A DNA stretch of 64,000 bases. Origin: JBMNKL01 sp050952225 (GTDB lineage Bacteria; Bacillota; Clostridia; Acetivibrionales; DTU013). The notes below the pieces were generated by a model. It ran no database searches. It was not told the origin of the DNA and saw only the letters and a program-made list of their open reading frames with translations. The stretch covers positions 558,001 through 622,000 of the forward strand of contig JBMNKL010000001.1 of NCBI GenBank assembly GCA_050952225.1, written 5' to 3'. Each line of letters opens with the position of its first letter. Positions within the stretch are counted from its first letter, which is position 1. The position numbers and the translations under genes are program-made. Shown here piece after piece: positions 9,734-18,480 of this stretch.

Positions 9734-10835
9734 CTATCTATCTTTATATACTTTATAACCTGTATCTTTTAACAAGTCAAAGGCAATATCTGTGCTGTTT
9801 TTGTCCTGTAATGTGATTACCAGGCAGCCCTCTTCAAATTCCCTGCTATTTGTGACATTTATGTTCTTAATGTTCACATTATGTTTTCCAAGTATTGTCG
9901 CTATCTCTCCTATAACCCCCGGTTTATCCTGTACATCTATGAATAACCTGTGGACCGGCTGTACCAAGCCGGGCGCCTGGTCCGATATGGAATCCCTGAA
10001 CTTTCCCCGCTTCGCTGAAAAAGCTGCGTATTTCATTCGTATTACCGCTGCTGAGGTTCGCGGCAAAATTCCCGAGCATGTCCTCAAGCATTGTGATCAG
10101 CTTCAGTATACAACTTTTATTGCTGAATACTATGTTTTCCCACAAATACGGGCTGGATGAAGCAATCCTCGTGATATCTCTGAAACCTCCTGCAGCCAGC
10201 ATCTTCATAATGCCATTGTCTTTATCCAGTTCTCTTACCAGGTTTACCAGGGCAGCCGCAATAATATGCGGAAGATGACTTACGCCACCGACCGCGGTAT
10301 CATGTTCCTTTGAGTCCATTATAACGGGAATGGCGCCCATTTGCCTTACTATGTCCGTTATTGTTTCCAATGATTCAGGCGTTGTTGTCCTGCTGGGCGT
10401 CAGCACGTAATATGCATTTTCGAACATGTGCGCATAGCTGCCTGAATAGCCTGATTTTTCAGTTCCGGCCATTGGATGCCCGCCTATGAAACAGGGAGGG
10501 TCTGCCATTTTATTTACGTATTGGATAATTTCATCCTTTGTGCTGCCTGCGTCGGTTATGATGCAGCCATCCCTGACATAAGGAGCAAGCATGGCTATAT
10601 AGCCGGGTATCTGTTTTACGGGAGTGCATATGAAAATGACATCTGACGCATATACGCTGCTGTCTGGTATTTCCTTTCCTTTTGCAATTACCCCGTCCTT
10701 TAGGGCTGCTTCAATTGCCTGCTTGTCTGTATCAACTGCAATAATATCACTTAAACCCAGTTTTTCACGCAGAGCCTTGGCAAGCGACCCGCCGATTAAC
10801 CCCAAGCCTATTATTGTGGCTTTATACTTGCGCAT
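9734..10835 (-). pseudogene. tyrA: Prephenate dehydrogenase with C-terminal ACT domain, frameshifted
   Basis: Start taken at the ATG at 10835 with GGGAG close upstream; it overlaps the end of aroF by 14 bp. The N-terminal Rossmann fold shows IIGLGLIGGSLA, then GGHPMAGTEKSGY and the helical domain SHLPHIIAAALV. The frame breaks at an AAA run (+ strand 10002-10004). With one base removed it continues SEAGKFRDSI and then a C-terminal ACT domain (LFIDVQDKPGVIGEIATIL ... FEEGCLVITLQD), about 366 residues in all. The enzyme oxidises prephenate to 4-hydroxyphenylpyruvate for tyrosine; the ACT domain usually gives feedback inhibition. Confidence 0.9.
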
Positions 10836-11850
10836 ATTTAAACTCCCTGCCAACTATTTCGGCAATTTTCGCTATATCTTTACACATACTGTCAAACGAT
10901 TCGGGCGATAATTGCTGTGCCGCATCGGAAAGCGCGCACCGCGGGTCGGGATGGACTTCTATAATAAGTCCGTCCGCGCCCGCCGCAACAGCCGCCATCG
11001 CAAGCGGCATGACGTACTGGGATTTGCCTGCGGCATGACTGGGATCGACAAAAACCGGCAAATGGCTGCTTGCTTTTACCACGGGGACAGCGCTTATATC
11101 CAGCGTGAACCTTGTGGCCGTTTCAAATGTTCTTATGCCGCGTTCACAAAGCACAACATTGAAATTGCCCTCGCTTATTATATATTCGGCCGCATTAAGC
11201 CATTCGTCTATAGTGGCGGACGCTCCCCTTTTAAGCAGGACAGGTTTGCCTGAACGCCCGATTTCCCTGAGGAGATGAAAGTTCTGGCAGTTACGGGCTC
11301 CGACCTGGAACATGTCAACATATTTTGCGGCCATTTCAACAGAATGCTCACTAATAACCTCTGTAATGGTCAGAAGCCCGGTAGCGTCGGCCGCCTCCCT
11401 GAGCATCTTCAATCCCTCTTCTTCAAGGCCCTGGAATGAATAGGGGGAAGTCCTGGGTTTGAATGTTCCGCCCCTTAAAAATTTCGCTCCCGACTTTTTC
11501 ACGGCTTTGGCGGCCTCAATGATTTGCTCCTCCGTTTCCACCGCGCAAGGGCCTGCCATTAGAACGATCTCTTTGCCGCCTATTTTTACGCCGTTGACTT
11601 CAATTATGCTCGCTTCCGGCTTGAATGTCCTTCCGGCAAGCTTGTAACTCTCCATGATCGGGACCAGCTTGTCGACACCCGGTATCAATTCGAGCGGAAT
11701 GCCGTTTAGCAGCCTCTTATCACCAATAACACCGATAATGGTCCTGTCGACGCCTTTAGATATATGGACGCCAAGACCGACCTTTTCAAGCACTTTTACT
11801 ACTTCCCGCACATCCGAATCCTTGGTGCCGGGTTTCATTACAATTACCAT
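10822..11850 (-). CDS. aroF: 3-deoxy-7-phosphoheptulonate synthase with N-terminal regulatory domain
   Basis: 342 residues. A ferredoxin-like/ACT-like regulatory domain (about 1-70, MVIVMKPGTKDSDVREVV ... VGLGVHISKG) precedes a class I-beta DAHP synthase barrel with MAGPCAVET, FLRGGTFKPRTSPYSFQG, QVGARNCQNF, LLKRG and FVDPSHAAGK. It condenses PEP and erythrose-4-phosphate, the first step to chorismate. The Thermotoga-type N-terminal domain suggests inhibition by tyrosine or phenylalanine, which fits its position as first gene before tyrA and aroA. Start ATG 11850 with GAAAGGAAG upstream. Confidence 0.96.
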   Translation of the reverse strand: MVIVMKPGTKDSDVREVVKVLEKVGLGVHISKGVDRTIIGVIGDKRLLNGIPLELIPGVDKLVPIMESYKLAGRTFKPEASIIEVNGVKIGGKEIVLMAGPCAVETEEQIIEAAKAVKKSGAKFLRGGTFKPRTSPYSFQGLEEEGLKMLREAADATGLLTITEVISEHSVEMAAKYVDMFQVGARNCQNFHLLREIGRSGKPVLLKRGASATIDEWLNAAEYIISEGNFNVVLCERGIRTFETATRFTLDISAVPVVKASSHLPVFVDPSHAAGKSQYVMPLAMAAVAAGADGLIIEVHPDPRCALSDAAQQLSPESFDSMCKDIAKIAEIVGREFKYAQV

Positions 11851-12324
11851 TCATATCTTCCTTTCTGCCGTTTTTCCATACTACCTGACTGGATTACCAT
11901 CCTTCAACGCCGTTTTAATGCACCGGTTTAATCTGCCCCCCGGCATATTGCCTGGTCCGTCCGGTTGCCAGCATCCATTGCCAGTACATCCACGCATTTT
12001 ACAACTTTGTTGCCGTCCGTGATGCCCCTGCTGCAATATGTCTTTGCCCGGTATTAACGCGGACGCATTGAAACGACTCCTGCCATACTTCAATAAAGCC
12101 CCTGTCTGATCATGAACCGTGGTGCACGGACCCTGGCATGGGCTTGCATCCCGCCGGCTCATGCGGAGGCTTGATTTGATATAAATTTACAATGACACAT
12201 GGGAAATGTCAAGGAAAACGGCTCTGCGCCAGGAGAGGTACTGTCTCCCAAAGGATTGAATTCCCGGACCGGATCCATGGTATTCATTGGTCATCAGGGC
12301 GGAACGGTTTCGTGAAGAAAACCC
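11851..12324. other. Long intergenic region between divergent aroF and EF-G genes
   Basis: About 590 bp separate the two divergent starts. I looked for a T-box, riboswitch or attenuator in front of aroF on the minus strand and found no convincing consensus motif. A 93-codon minus-strand frame at 11881-12162 has no family resemblance or ribosome binding site. The length suggests a long aroF leader, but no structure can be assigned. The EF-G promoter is listed separately. Confidence 0.4.
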
Positions 12325-12352
12325 TTGAACTGGCATCATTGTATGTTATAAT
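12325..12352 (+). promoter_or_regulatory. Putative SigA promoter for the EF-G paralogue
   Basis: TTGAAC at 12325-12330 and TATAAT at 12347-12352 with a 16-base spacer, about 90 bases before the start codon. Confidence 0.55.
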
Positions 12353-12444
12353 ATACACTGTGTCATAATACCTATAGTTCCTGAATCATTTTCCTATATG
12401 TCAGGAAAAATATTTTAAGGCGTATAAAACGAGGGGGAATTCAT

Positions 12445-14532
12445 ATGAAAGATTATACTGCGGATAAGCTCCGTAACGTGTGTCTTTTGTCACATGGCGG
12501 GGCAGGCAAAACTACTCTTGCGGAAGCAATGCTTTTTAATACCGGTGTTCTTGACAGGTTTGGAAAGGTGAACGACGGCAATACTACCACGGACTATGAT
12601 CCTGAAGAAATTAAAAGAAAAATCAGTATCAATACGGCAATAGCTCCATGTGAATGGAAGGATTGCAAAATTAACGTTATGGACACGCCCGGGTACTTTG
12701 ACTTTGTGGGAGAAGTCATGCAAGGCCTCAGGGTGTCTGATTCGGCGGTTATCCTCGTTCCGGCCAAGGGCGGCGTAGCCGTCGGTACGGAAAAATCCTG
12801 GGATTATGTCAATAAGCATGGAATTCCCAGAATGTTTTTTGTAAACAAGATGGATGAAGAAAATGCAAATTTCTTTGAGGTTTTAAACCAGCTGAAAGAA
12901 GTTTTCGGCAAAAGAGTTGTCGCGTTCCAGCTGCCTATAATTGAAGGGGATAAGTTTACAGGTTTTGTCGATGTGCTGAGCATGACCGCGAAAAAGTTCG
13001 AAAAAGACAAGCTTGTTGACACAGAAGTCCCTGCCGGTTTAAATGATATGATTTCAGAGATTAAAGAGGCATTGAACGAGGCCATAGCCGAAACAAGCGA
13101 AGAATTGATGGAAAAGTACTTTAGCGGCGAGGAATTCAATGCCGAGGAGGTAAGGGAAGGCATTTCACTGGGTATAGCCGATGGTTCCATAGTGCCCGTA
13201 TTTTGCGGATCCGCTTTCTTGAACCAGGGTGTCCGTCCTCTCATGGACGCAATCGTTGAATACCTGCCTTCACCCCTGTGCAATCCAGTTATTAAGGCCA
13301 CAAAGCCTGGCAGCGACGAGGTTGTCGAATTGAAGAATTCCCCGGATGAAAGCTTGTCAGCCCTGGTGTTTAAAACCATTGCCGACCCTTTTGTAGGCAG
13401 GATATCATTTTTCAGGGTGTATTCGGGCACCTTCAAATCCGACAGTACCGTATATAATCCTGCCACGGAAAAAGTTGAAAAAACGGGACAGGTTTTCATG
13501 ATGAGGGGCAAGAAACAGTTGCCCGTCGATAAACTGATAGCAGGAGATATCGGGGCTGTTGCCAAGCTGCAGTTCACAAGTACGAATGATACATTATGCA
13601 ACCAGTCAAAACCGGTAGTGCTGAAAAAAATTGAATTCCCCGAACCAAACCTTTCACTGGCAGTGGAACCGAAGGCCAAGGGCGACGAAGAGAAAATCAG
13701 CGCCGGACTTGGCAGGCTGCAGGATGAGGACCCGACTTTCAAGGTCGTCAATAACGCGGAAACACGCCAGACCGTTATATCCGGCATAGGTGAACAGCAC
13801 CTGGACGTTATTATCAGCAAGCTAAAGACGAAATTTGGTGTTTCTGTTAACCTGGTCGATCCGAAAGTTCCTTACAGGGAAACTATCAGGAAAAAGGTCA
13901 AGGCCGAAGGAAAACACAAGAAGCAGACGGGAGGTCACGGCCAATACGGGCACGTCTTTATTGAGTTTGAGCCCGGCGAGACAGAGGATCTTACGTTTGA
14001 TGAAAAAATATTCGGAGGCGCGGTCCCCAAGCAATATCATCCCGCAGTGGAAAAAGGCTTGCGTGAGGCCATTCAGCACGGCGTGCTGGCAGGATTCCCG
14101 GTGGTGAACCTGAAAGCGACACTGGTTGACGGGTCATACCATGAGGTCGACTCCTCCGAAATGGCATTCAAGATAGCGGCACGTCTCGCTTATAAAAAGG
14201 GATTGCAGGAGGCGTCCCCGGTTCTGCTCGAACCGATAAACCGTGTGGAAGTACTGATTCCCGATAGTTATATGGGCGACATTATAGGCGATTTGAACAA
14301 GAGAAGGGGCAGGATCCTTGGAATGAACCCGCATGAAGGCATGCAGCAGGTTATAGCCGAAGTCCCCGCCGCGGAAATGTTCAAGTATGCCAATGACCTA
14401 AGATCAATGACACAGGGCAGGGGCTCATTCAGTCAGACTTTTGAAAGGTACGAGGAAGCACCGGCTCATGTGGCTCAAAAGGTAATAGAAGAAGCAAGGA
14501 AGACAATGACTGATGATGAGGACGAAGAATAA
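12445..14532 (+). CDS. Elongation factor G-like translational GTPase
   Basis: 695 residues with the EF-G domain order. The G domain has SHGGAGKTTLAEA (P-loop), TTTDYDPEEIKRKISI (switch I region), MDTPGYFDFVGEV (G3) and VNKMD (G4). Domain II follows, then domains III-V with IGEQHLDV and GHGQYGHV, and a C-terminus ending SQTFERYEEAP and an acidic tail. The sequence departs from canonical FusA (SHGGAGKT instead of AHIDAGKT), matching the second, EF-G-like class found in Clostridia. Function is probably ribosomal but may not be general translocation. It stands alone, not next to rpsL/rpsG/tuf. Confidence 0.88.
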   Translation: MKDYTADKLRNVCLLSHGGAGKTTLAEAMLFNTGVLDRFGKVNDGNTTTDYDPEEIKRKISINTAIAPCEWKDCKINVMDTPGYFDFVGEVMQGLRVSDSAVILVPAKGGVAVGTEKSWDYVNKHGIPRMFFVNKMDEENANFFEVLNQLKEVFGKRVVAFQLPIIEGDKFTGFVDVLSMTAKKFEKDKLVDTEVPAGLNDMISEIKEALNEAIAETSEELMEKYFSGEEFNAEEVREGISLGIADGSIVPVFCGSAFLNQGVRPLMDAIVEYLPSPLCNPVIKATKPGSDEVVELKNSPDESLSALVFKTIADPFVGRISFFRVYSGTFKSDSTVYNPATEKVEKTGQVFMMRGKKQLPVDKLIAGDIGAVAKLQFTSTNDTLCNQSKPVVLKKIEFPEPNLSLAVEPKAKGDEEKISAGLGRLQDEDPTFKVVNNAETRQTVISGIGEQHLDVIISKLKTKFGVSVNLVDPKVPYRETIRKKVKAEGKHKKQTGGHGQYGHVFIEFEPGETEDLTFDEKIFGGAVPKQYHPAVEKGLREAIQHGVLAGFPVVNLKATLVDGSYHEVDSSEMAFKIAARLAYKKGLQEASPVLLEPINRVEVLIPDSYMGDIIGDLNKRRGRILGMNPHEGMQQVIAEVPAAEMFKYANDLRSMTQGRGSFSQTFERYEEAPAHVAQKVIEEARKTMTDDEDEE

Positions 14533-14589
14533 TTTGGAGAGGCAATAAACCCTGGCGGTTTAATACTGGAAATTTTCGACTGGGATTAA

Positions 14590-14618
14590 GGGCTGTCCGG
14601 ACGGGCAGCCCTGTTTTT
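14590..14618 (+). terminator. Rho-independent terminator after the EF-G-like gene
   Basis: GGGCTG at 14590-14595 pairs with CAGCCC at 14606-14611, followed by TGTTTTT. Confidence 0.8.
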
Positions 14619-14624
14619 GCGGTG

Positions 14625-14735
14625 GTGCGTCCAGCGAAGCTGGACCACACTTGCCGGTGAAAGTCCGGCACGGGTAATTGCCAGGAAGCCCATCTCTACC
14701 GCGGCACGCGTGTTAGCCGTGTGCATACGGCAAAG
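14625..14735 (+). mobile_element. Group II intron 5'-end-like remnant
   Basis: Directly after the terminator the sequence starts GTGCG, the 5' boundary typical of bacterial group II introns. It continues with a short hairpin (TCCAGC / GCTGGA), CACTTG and the conserved-looking GGTGAAAGTCCGGCACGGG, then GGAAGCCC. The reverse-transcriptase ORF and domains V/VI are absent, and the lipoprotein gene follows within 110 bp. Group IIC introns insert just downstream of terminators, which fits the position. A similar segment lies at 39386-39470. The 3' limit is approximate. Confidence 0.5.
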
Positions 14736-14837
14736 CCGGAAAATGTTTTGCAAAACTTTGCCTGGAACTTATGCCAAAATCTTGCCGTCTTATAATAAAA
14801 CCCGAATTTATAGACAATGGGTAAAGGAGGAGCAAAA

Positions 14838-15860
14838 ATGTATAGAAGGTCTACCTGTATTTTTATGGCGGCAATCCTCATAATGCTTGTTTTTGCGGGA
14901 TGTGCCTCAGGGCATAAGGCTGCTGATACAGCGACAAGCGCGGCGCCGCGGACTGCCGTGTCAAACTATGGCGGAGCAGCTTCTGCGGATATAAGCCGGG
15001 AAAGCCCGGCGGCGGAAGAAGTTACCGACGACGGCGAATTTGAATCCGTTGTGGATTCCATCGCGGGCGGCGGCATTTCGCTTACCGATGTTTCAAATGC
15101 AATACTTGCCGAAAGAAAAATCATACGCAGCGCCAACCTTTCAATCGAAGTCGAAAATTTTGACGAAGCCATGAACAATATTAACTCAATAATACTCGGA
15201 ATCGGGATAGTTCAAAATTCCAACGTCACTACCGACAGGGTATATGTGGACGGAGAAGTCAAGCTTTACAGAAGCGGAACCATTGTTCTGCGTGTCGACA
15301 AAAACAAATTTGAATCGGTTATCAATAAAGTCAAGGGAACAGGCGAGGTATACGAAGAATCCATCAACGGCGAGGATGTGACGGAGAAATATTTCGACAT
15401 AGAATCCAGGCTGAGGCTGCTGAGGATGGAACAGAGCAAGCTCGAAGCATACCTTGCCAAGCTGGATAAACTGGAAGAAATATTCAAGGTCGAAAGCAAG
15501 CTGACAGAAATACGCTACGAGATAGAGAAACTTACAAGTAACTTAAACAGGTTAAACAGCCTTGTAGAACTGTCCACAATCACCATAACGATGAGGGAGA
15601 AACGTCCGGGCGCGGTTGGCAAACCGCTGACTTACGGGCAAAGACTCCTTAACAGGCTCAAGAACAGTCTGATGGGTACGGTTGAGTTCATGGGAGACCT
15701 GCTTATATTTATTATTTCGGCTATCCCGGTGTTAGTTGTACTGGGATTGGTAATTCTGCTTGGCGTGTTCATATACAGGCGCATACCTAAAAGACGTAAA
15801 GAGCCGGGTACGGGTATCACGAGCAAAACCGGCAGCGGGGAGGAAAAGAAAAACGGCTGA
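14838..15860 (+). CDS. DUF4349-domain lipoprotein
   Basis: 340 residues from the ATG at 14838, seven bases after AAAGGAGG. The N-terminal lipoprotein signal ends in the lipobox LVFAGC (Cys about 20). A disordered stretch is followed by a DUF4349 domain (about 95-265) with IRSANLSIEVENFDEA, VDKNKFESVI and GEDVTEKYFDIESRL, including a coiled-coil hairpin (LEAYLAKLDKLEEIFKVES). A C-terminal transmembrane helix (about 285-310) has a basic tail. Function of the family is unknown; an envelope role is inferred. Confidence 0.88.
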   Translation: MYRRSTCIFMAAILIMLVFAGCASGHKAADTATSAAPRTAVSNYGGAASADISRESPAAEEVTDDGEFESVVDSIAGGGISLTDVSNAILAERKIIRSANLSIEVENFDEAMNNINSIILGIGIVQNSNVTTDRVYVDGEVKLYRSGTIVLRVDKNKFESVINKVKGTGEVYEESINGEDVTEKYFDIESRLRLLRMEQSKLEAYLAKLDKLEEIFKVESKLTEIRYEIEKLTSNLNRLNSLVELSTITITMREKRPGAVGKPLTYGQRLLNRLKNSLMGTVEFMGDLLIFIISAIPVLVVLGLVILLGVFIYRRIPKRRKEPGTGITSKTGSGEEKKNG

Positions 15861-15867
15861 TCCGAAC

Positions 15868-15892
15868 CGGGCGCTTGTCATTCGCCATCCGT
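15868..15892 (+). repeat. 25-bp dispersed repeat, copy 1
   Basis: Identical over 25 bases to 34863-34887, both on the plus strand and both intergenic. In this copy CGCTTGTC (15872-15879) also pairs with GACAAGCG (15899-15906), making a stem-loop. Confidence 0.8.
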
Positions 15893-15907
15893 AGCCAGGA
15901 CAAGCGG

Positions 15908-15929
15908 ACTTCGGCGTCCACGCCGAAGT
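15908..15929 (+). repeat. Strong stem-loop
   Basis: ACTTCGGCG (15908-15916), loop TCCA, CGCCGAAGT (15921-15929). Perfect 9-bp stem without a following T run. It lies in the DUF4349-ctsR gap and could act as an RNA-stabilising or terminator-like structure. Confidence 0.6.
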
Positions 15930-16008
15930 ATAACGGGCGTTCTTTATGGCTTCCGCGTTCAAGTTTCACTAATTGGGAGTTAATTGTGTAATTGTGGGGT
16001 CATAATTG

Positions 16009-16049
16009 CGGGGCCAGGTTTGAATTAATTCAATTCAAACCTGGCCCCG
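16009..16049 (+). repeat. Perfect 18-bp inverted repeat (palindromic element)
   Basis: Arms 16009-16026 and 16032-16049 are exact reverse complements with a 5-base loop. The outer part reads CGGGGCCAGGTTTGAATT. The end of the right arm (CTGGCCCCGCGTTCAC, from 16041) recurs at 16090-16105. No T run follows. It looks like a dispersed intergenic palindrome (REP-like) or the end of a small mobile element. Confidence 0.75.
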
Positions 16050-16130
16050 CGTTCACCCGCCAATTTGGCCGTGCCCTGTCCCCCTGTCTCTGGCCCCGCG
16101 TTCACAGCCGTTCATATCCATAAAAAATGC

Positions 16131-16159
16131 TTGATTATGTTTGTGGATTGATTTATAAT
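16131..16159 (+). promoter_or_regulatory. SigA-type promoter of the ctsR operon
   Basis: TTGATT at 16131-16136, a 17-base spacer, TATAAT at 16154-16159. It lies just upstream of the CtsR operator. Confidence 0.85.
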
Positions 16160-16168
16160 ATACTTGAA

Positions 16169-16185
16169 AGTCAAAGATAGTCAAA
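16169..16185 (+). promoter_or_regulatory. CtsR operator
   Basis: AGTCAAAGATAGTCAAA matches the CtsR heptad direct repeat (RGTCAAA-NAN-RGTCAAA) exactly. It covers the expected transcription start, so CtsR bound here would block its own operon, as known in Bacillus. Confidence 0.92.
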
Positions 16186-16270
16186 ATCAAGCTGTAAACT
16201 ATATAGAATAGACAAGTGGCGAAACTGCCCATAATTTATTACAGTGACGAAACGAAGGGAGTGAACGCAT

Positions 16271-16735
16271 ATGGCCAGGATGAGCGATATTATTGAAGCC
16301 TTTATAAAGCAGATGATTGATGAAACCGACGGATACATTGAAATACAGCGCAATGAACTGGCGAATTATTTTAATTGCGTGCCCTCGCAAATAAACTATG
16401 TAATAGATACAAGGTTTACAACCGAGCAGGGCTACTATGTCGAAAGCAGGCGGGGAGGAGGCGGGGGTATCCGCATAAGAAGGGTTAACATCGACAGTCC
16501 CGGGAACTACCTGATGCACATAATCAGCTCGATGGGGGACAGCATTTCCCAACAGTCTGCTGAAATCTTTATTAACAATTTTGTGGACTACAATGTTGTC
16601 AGCGACAGGGAAGGACTTATTCTAAAGGCTGCTACAAGCGACAAGTCTCTTGGCGGTATTAAATTGCCGGACCGTGACATGGTCAGGGCGACAATCATGA
16701 AAAATATGCTGATGAGCCTGATGGTACGGGAATAG
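16271..16735 (+). CDS. ctsR: Transcriptional repressor CtsR
   Basis: 154 residues, the usual length. The N-terminal winged-helix domain has MSDIIEAFIKQMI, RNELANYFNCVPSQINYVI and the glycine-rich wing ESRRGGGGGIRI that reads the minor groove. The C-terminal domain has the dimerisation helices and ends IMKNMLMSLM. CtsR represses clp and other class III heat-shock genes; heat or McsB-mediated events release it. First gene of ctsR-mcsA-mcsB-clpC. Confidence 0.97.
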   Translation: MARMSDIIEAFIKQMIDETDGYIEIQRNELANYFNCVPSQINYVIDTRFTTEQGYYVESRRGGGGGIRIRRVNIDSPGNYLMHIISSMGDSISQQSAEIFINNFVDYNVVSDREGLILKAATSDKSLGGIKLPDRDMVRATIMKNMLMSLMVRE

Positions 16736-16871
16736 ATGCCGCCGGGGCAATAATAGTTTTCTGCAAGCGGGAAATACGTTTTGAGCAGGGGCGTTATAAG
16801 AAATAATGTTTACAGCGGTTAATGACAGGTAAAAATATAGAAGATATTTTATCCATGCAGGGAGTGAGGCT

Positions 16872-17438
16872 ATGCTGTGCCAGCAATGTCATCAAAGAGA
16901 GGCGAATGTTCACTTTACACAGGTTATAAACGGGAAGAAGGTCGAAATGTACCTTTGCGGGCAGTGTGCTGCTGGAAAAGAGAAGATTACTTTCAGCCCG
17001 CAACTGAACCTGGTTAGTTTTCTCTGGGGTTTTCCAGGATTTGGCGCAAACACGGGTTTTCCCAAGGCAGGTCCGAAAGAGATCCGTTGTGAAGTCTGCA
17101 ACATGAGTTTTGATGATTTCAGGAAAACAGGCAAACTGGGATGTGCGAATTGCTACAGGATTTTCAGGAATAACCTGAAACCGATATTGCGAAGACTCCA
17201 TGGAAACACTGAACACACAGGCAAGGTACCACTGGATGTTTCCGATGATTCACAGGAGAAGACGCCTGTTAAACATATCAGTCCAAGGCAGGAAGGCACA
17301 GACCGGGATGAAAAAATAAAAAAACTGAAAGAAGAATTGGAGGCTGCCATCAGCAGCGAGCGGTATGAAAGAGCAGCCGAACTGAGAGACATGATCCGGG
17401 ACCTGGAAAACGCCCGTAAGAAACAGGGGGGTGTTTAG
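16872..17438 (+). CDS. mcsA: McsA, zinc-finger activator of McsB
   Basis: 188 residues. Two pairs of CxxC motifs (MLCQQCHQREANVHFTQV / YLCGQCA, then IRCEVCNMSFDDF / LGCANCYRIF) give the expected zinc sites. The C-terminal UVR motif (EELEAAISSERYERAAELRD, about 155-180) matches the family. McsA activates the arginine kinase McsB. Its end overlaps the McsB region, indicating translational coupling. Confidence 0.95.
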   Translation: MLCQQCHQREANVHFTQVINGKKVEMYLCGQCAAGKEKITFSPQLNLVSFLWGFPGFGANTGFPKAGPKEIRCEVCNMSFDDFRKTGKLGCANCYRIFRNNLKPILRRLHGNTEHTGKVPLDVSDDSQEKTPVKHISPRQEGTDRDEKIKKLKEELEAAISSERYERAAELRDMIRDLENARKKQGGV

Positions 17439-17439
17439 T

Positions 17440-18474
17440 GTGAAAAACGGGGCAAAACACGTGCCGGAAGCCGATGTAGCCATAAGCAGCAGGGTAAGGC
17501 TTGCGCGCAACCTGGAAAGCTATCCTTTCACGGTAAGGATGAGCAGGGCGCAAAGTGCAGAAGTCCTGGAGAAGGTAAGAGATGCGGTTTTCAGCGGAAA
17601 AAGTGCCGGCAAGCATAGCTTTTCATACTTGGATTTACAATCCCTGGCGACTCTTGACAAGCAATTTCTCGTGGAGAAACACTTAATCAGCCCGGAATTT
17701 GCCGAAGGCGATATCTCCAGGGCCGTTATCATAAGCAGGGATGAAAGAATAAGCATTATGGTAAATGAAGAAGACCATATCAGGCTGCAGTGCATCTTTC
17801 CCGGAATGCAGGTGAGAGAGGCATGGAAGCTATGCAACAGGCTTGATTCCGAGCTTGAAGGAAAACTGGATTACGCTTTTGATAAGGGTAACGGGTACCT
17901 GACTTGCTGTCCGACAAACATCGGAACTGGCATGAGAGCTTCTATTATGCTGCATCTGCCGGCATTATCCATGACAGGGTATATAAAAGATATACTTGAA
18001 ACCTGCAGCAAGGTAGGAGTGGCCGTAAGGGGAGCTTACGGGGAAAACACTGAAGCTTCCGGAAACATGTTCCAGATTTCAAACCAGGTAACCCTGGGAC
18101 AGACTGAAGAAGAGATAATCGCGGGGATAAGCAATATAACGTCGCAGATATCGGAGCAGGAAAGGACGCTCAGATCGGAACTATATAAGCAAAATCCCGT
18201 TTTGTTCGAGGACAGGATATTCAGGTCCCTGGGAATCCTTACAAACGCCAGGATAATATCTTCCGAGGAAAGCCTGAAGCTGCTTTCGGACGTGAGGCTG
18301 GGAGTGATATCAGGCTTGATTTCGGGATTGGAGCTAAATAAAATAAATGAAATGATGCTGATGATTCAGCCTGCTTACCTGCAAAAATTCTCAGGCGGTC
18401 AGATGAGCCCGGATAAGAGGGACCAGAGACGCGCGGAACTGCTTCGAAAAAATCTGGGTGGCAGTATACGATAA
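17440..18474 (+). CDS. mcsB: Protein-arginine kinase McsB
   Basis: 344 residues from a GTG at 17440, 9 bases after AGGGGGG; a GTG at 17431 is the alternative. A phosphagen-kinase catalytic domain is visible: ISSRVRLARNLE, VNEEDHIRLQ, and GYLTCCPTNIGTGMRAS containing the catalytic Cys. RGAYGENTEASGNMFQISNQ follows. The C-terminus has the RDQRRAELLR arginine-rich segment. McsB phosphorylates arginines on proteins to mark them for ClpCP and inactivates CtsR. Confidence 0.96.
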   Translation: MKNGAKHVPEADVAISSRVRLARNLESYPFTVRMSRAQSAEVLEKVRDAVFSGKSAGKHSFSYLDLQSLATLDKQFLVEKHLISPEFAEGDISRAVIISRDERISIMVNEEDHIRLQCIFPGMQVREAWKLCNRLDSELEGKLDYAFDKGNGYLTCCPTNIGTGMRASIMLHLPALSMTGYIKDILETCSKVGVAVRGAYGENTEASGNMFQISNQVTLGQTEEEIIAGISNITSQISEQERTLRSELYKQNPVLFEDRIFRSLGILTNARIISSEESLKLLSDVRLGVISGLISGLELNKINEMMLMIQPAYLQKFSGGQMSPDKRDQRRAELLRKNLGGSIR

Positions 18475-18480
18475 GGAGTG

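Noticed and set aside
11881..12162. 93-codon frame upstream of aroF, considered as a leader peptide or gene
   Set aside because: No ribosome binding site, no family, low-quality composition.
11851..12200. Possible T-box or riboswitch before aroF
   Set aside because: No GGGTGGNACCGCG-like sequence or terminator/antiterminator pair could be found on the minus strand.
12804..13820. 338-codon minus-strand frame
   Set aside because: Antisense shadow of the EF-G-like gene, rich in Ser/Thr/Pro from complementary codons.
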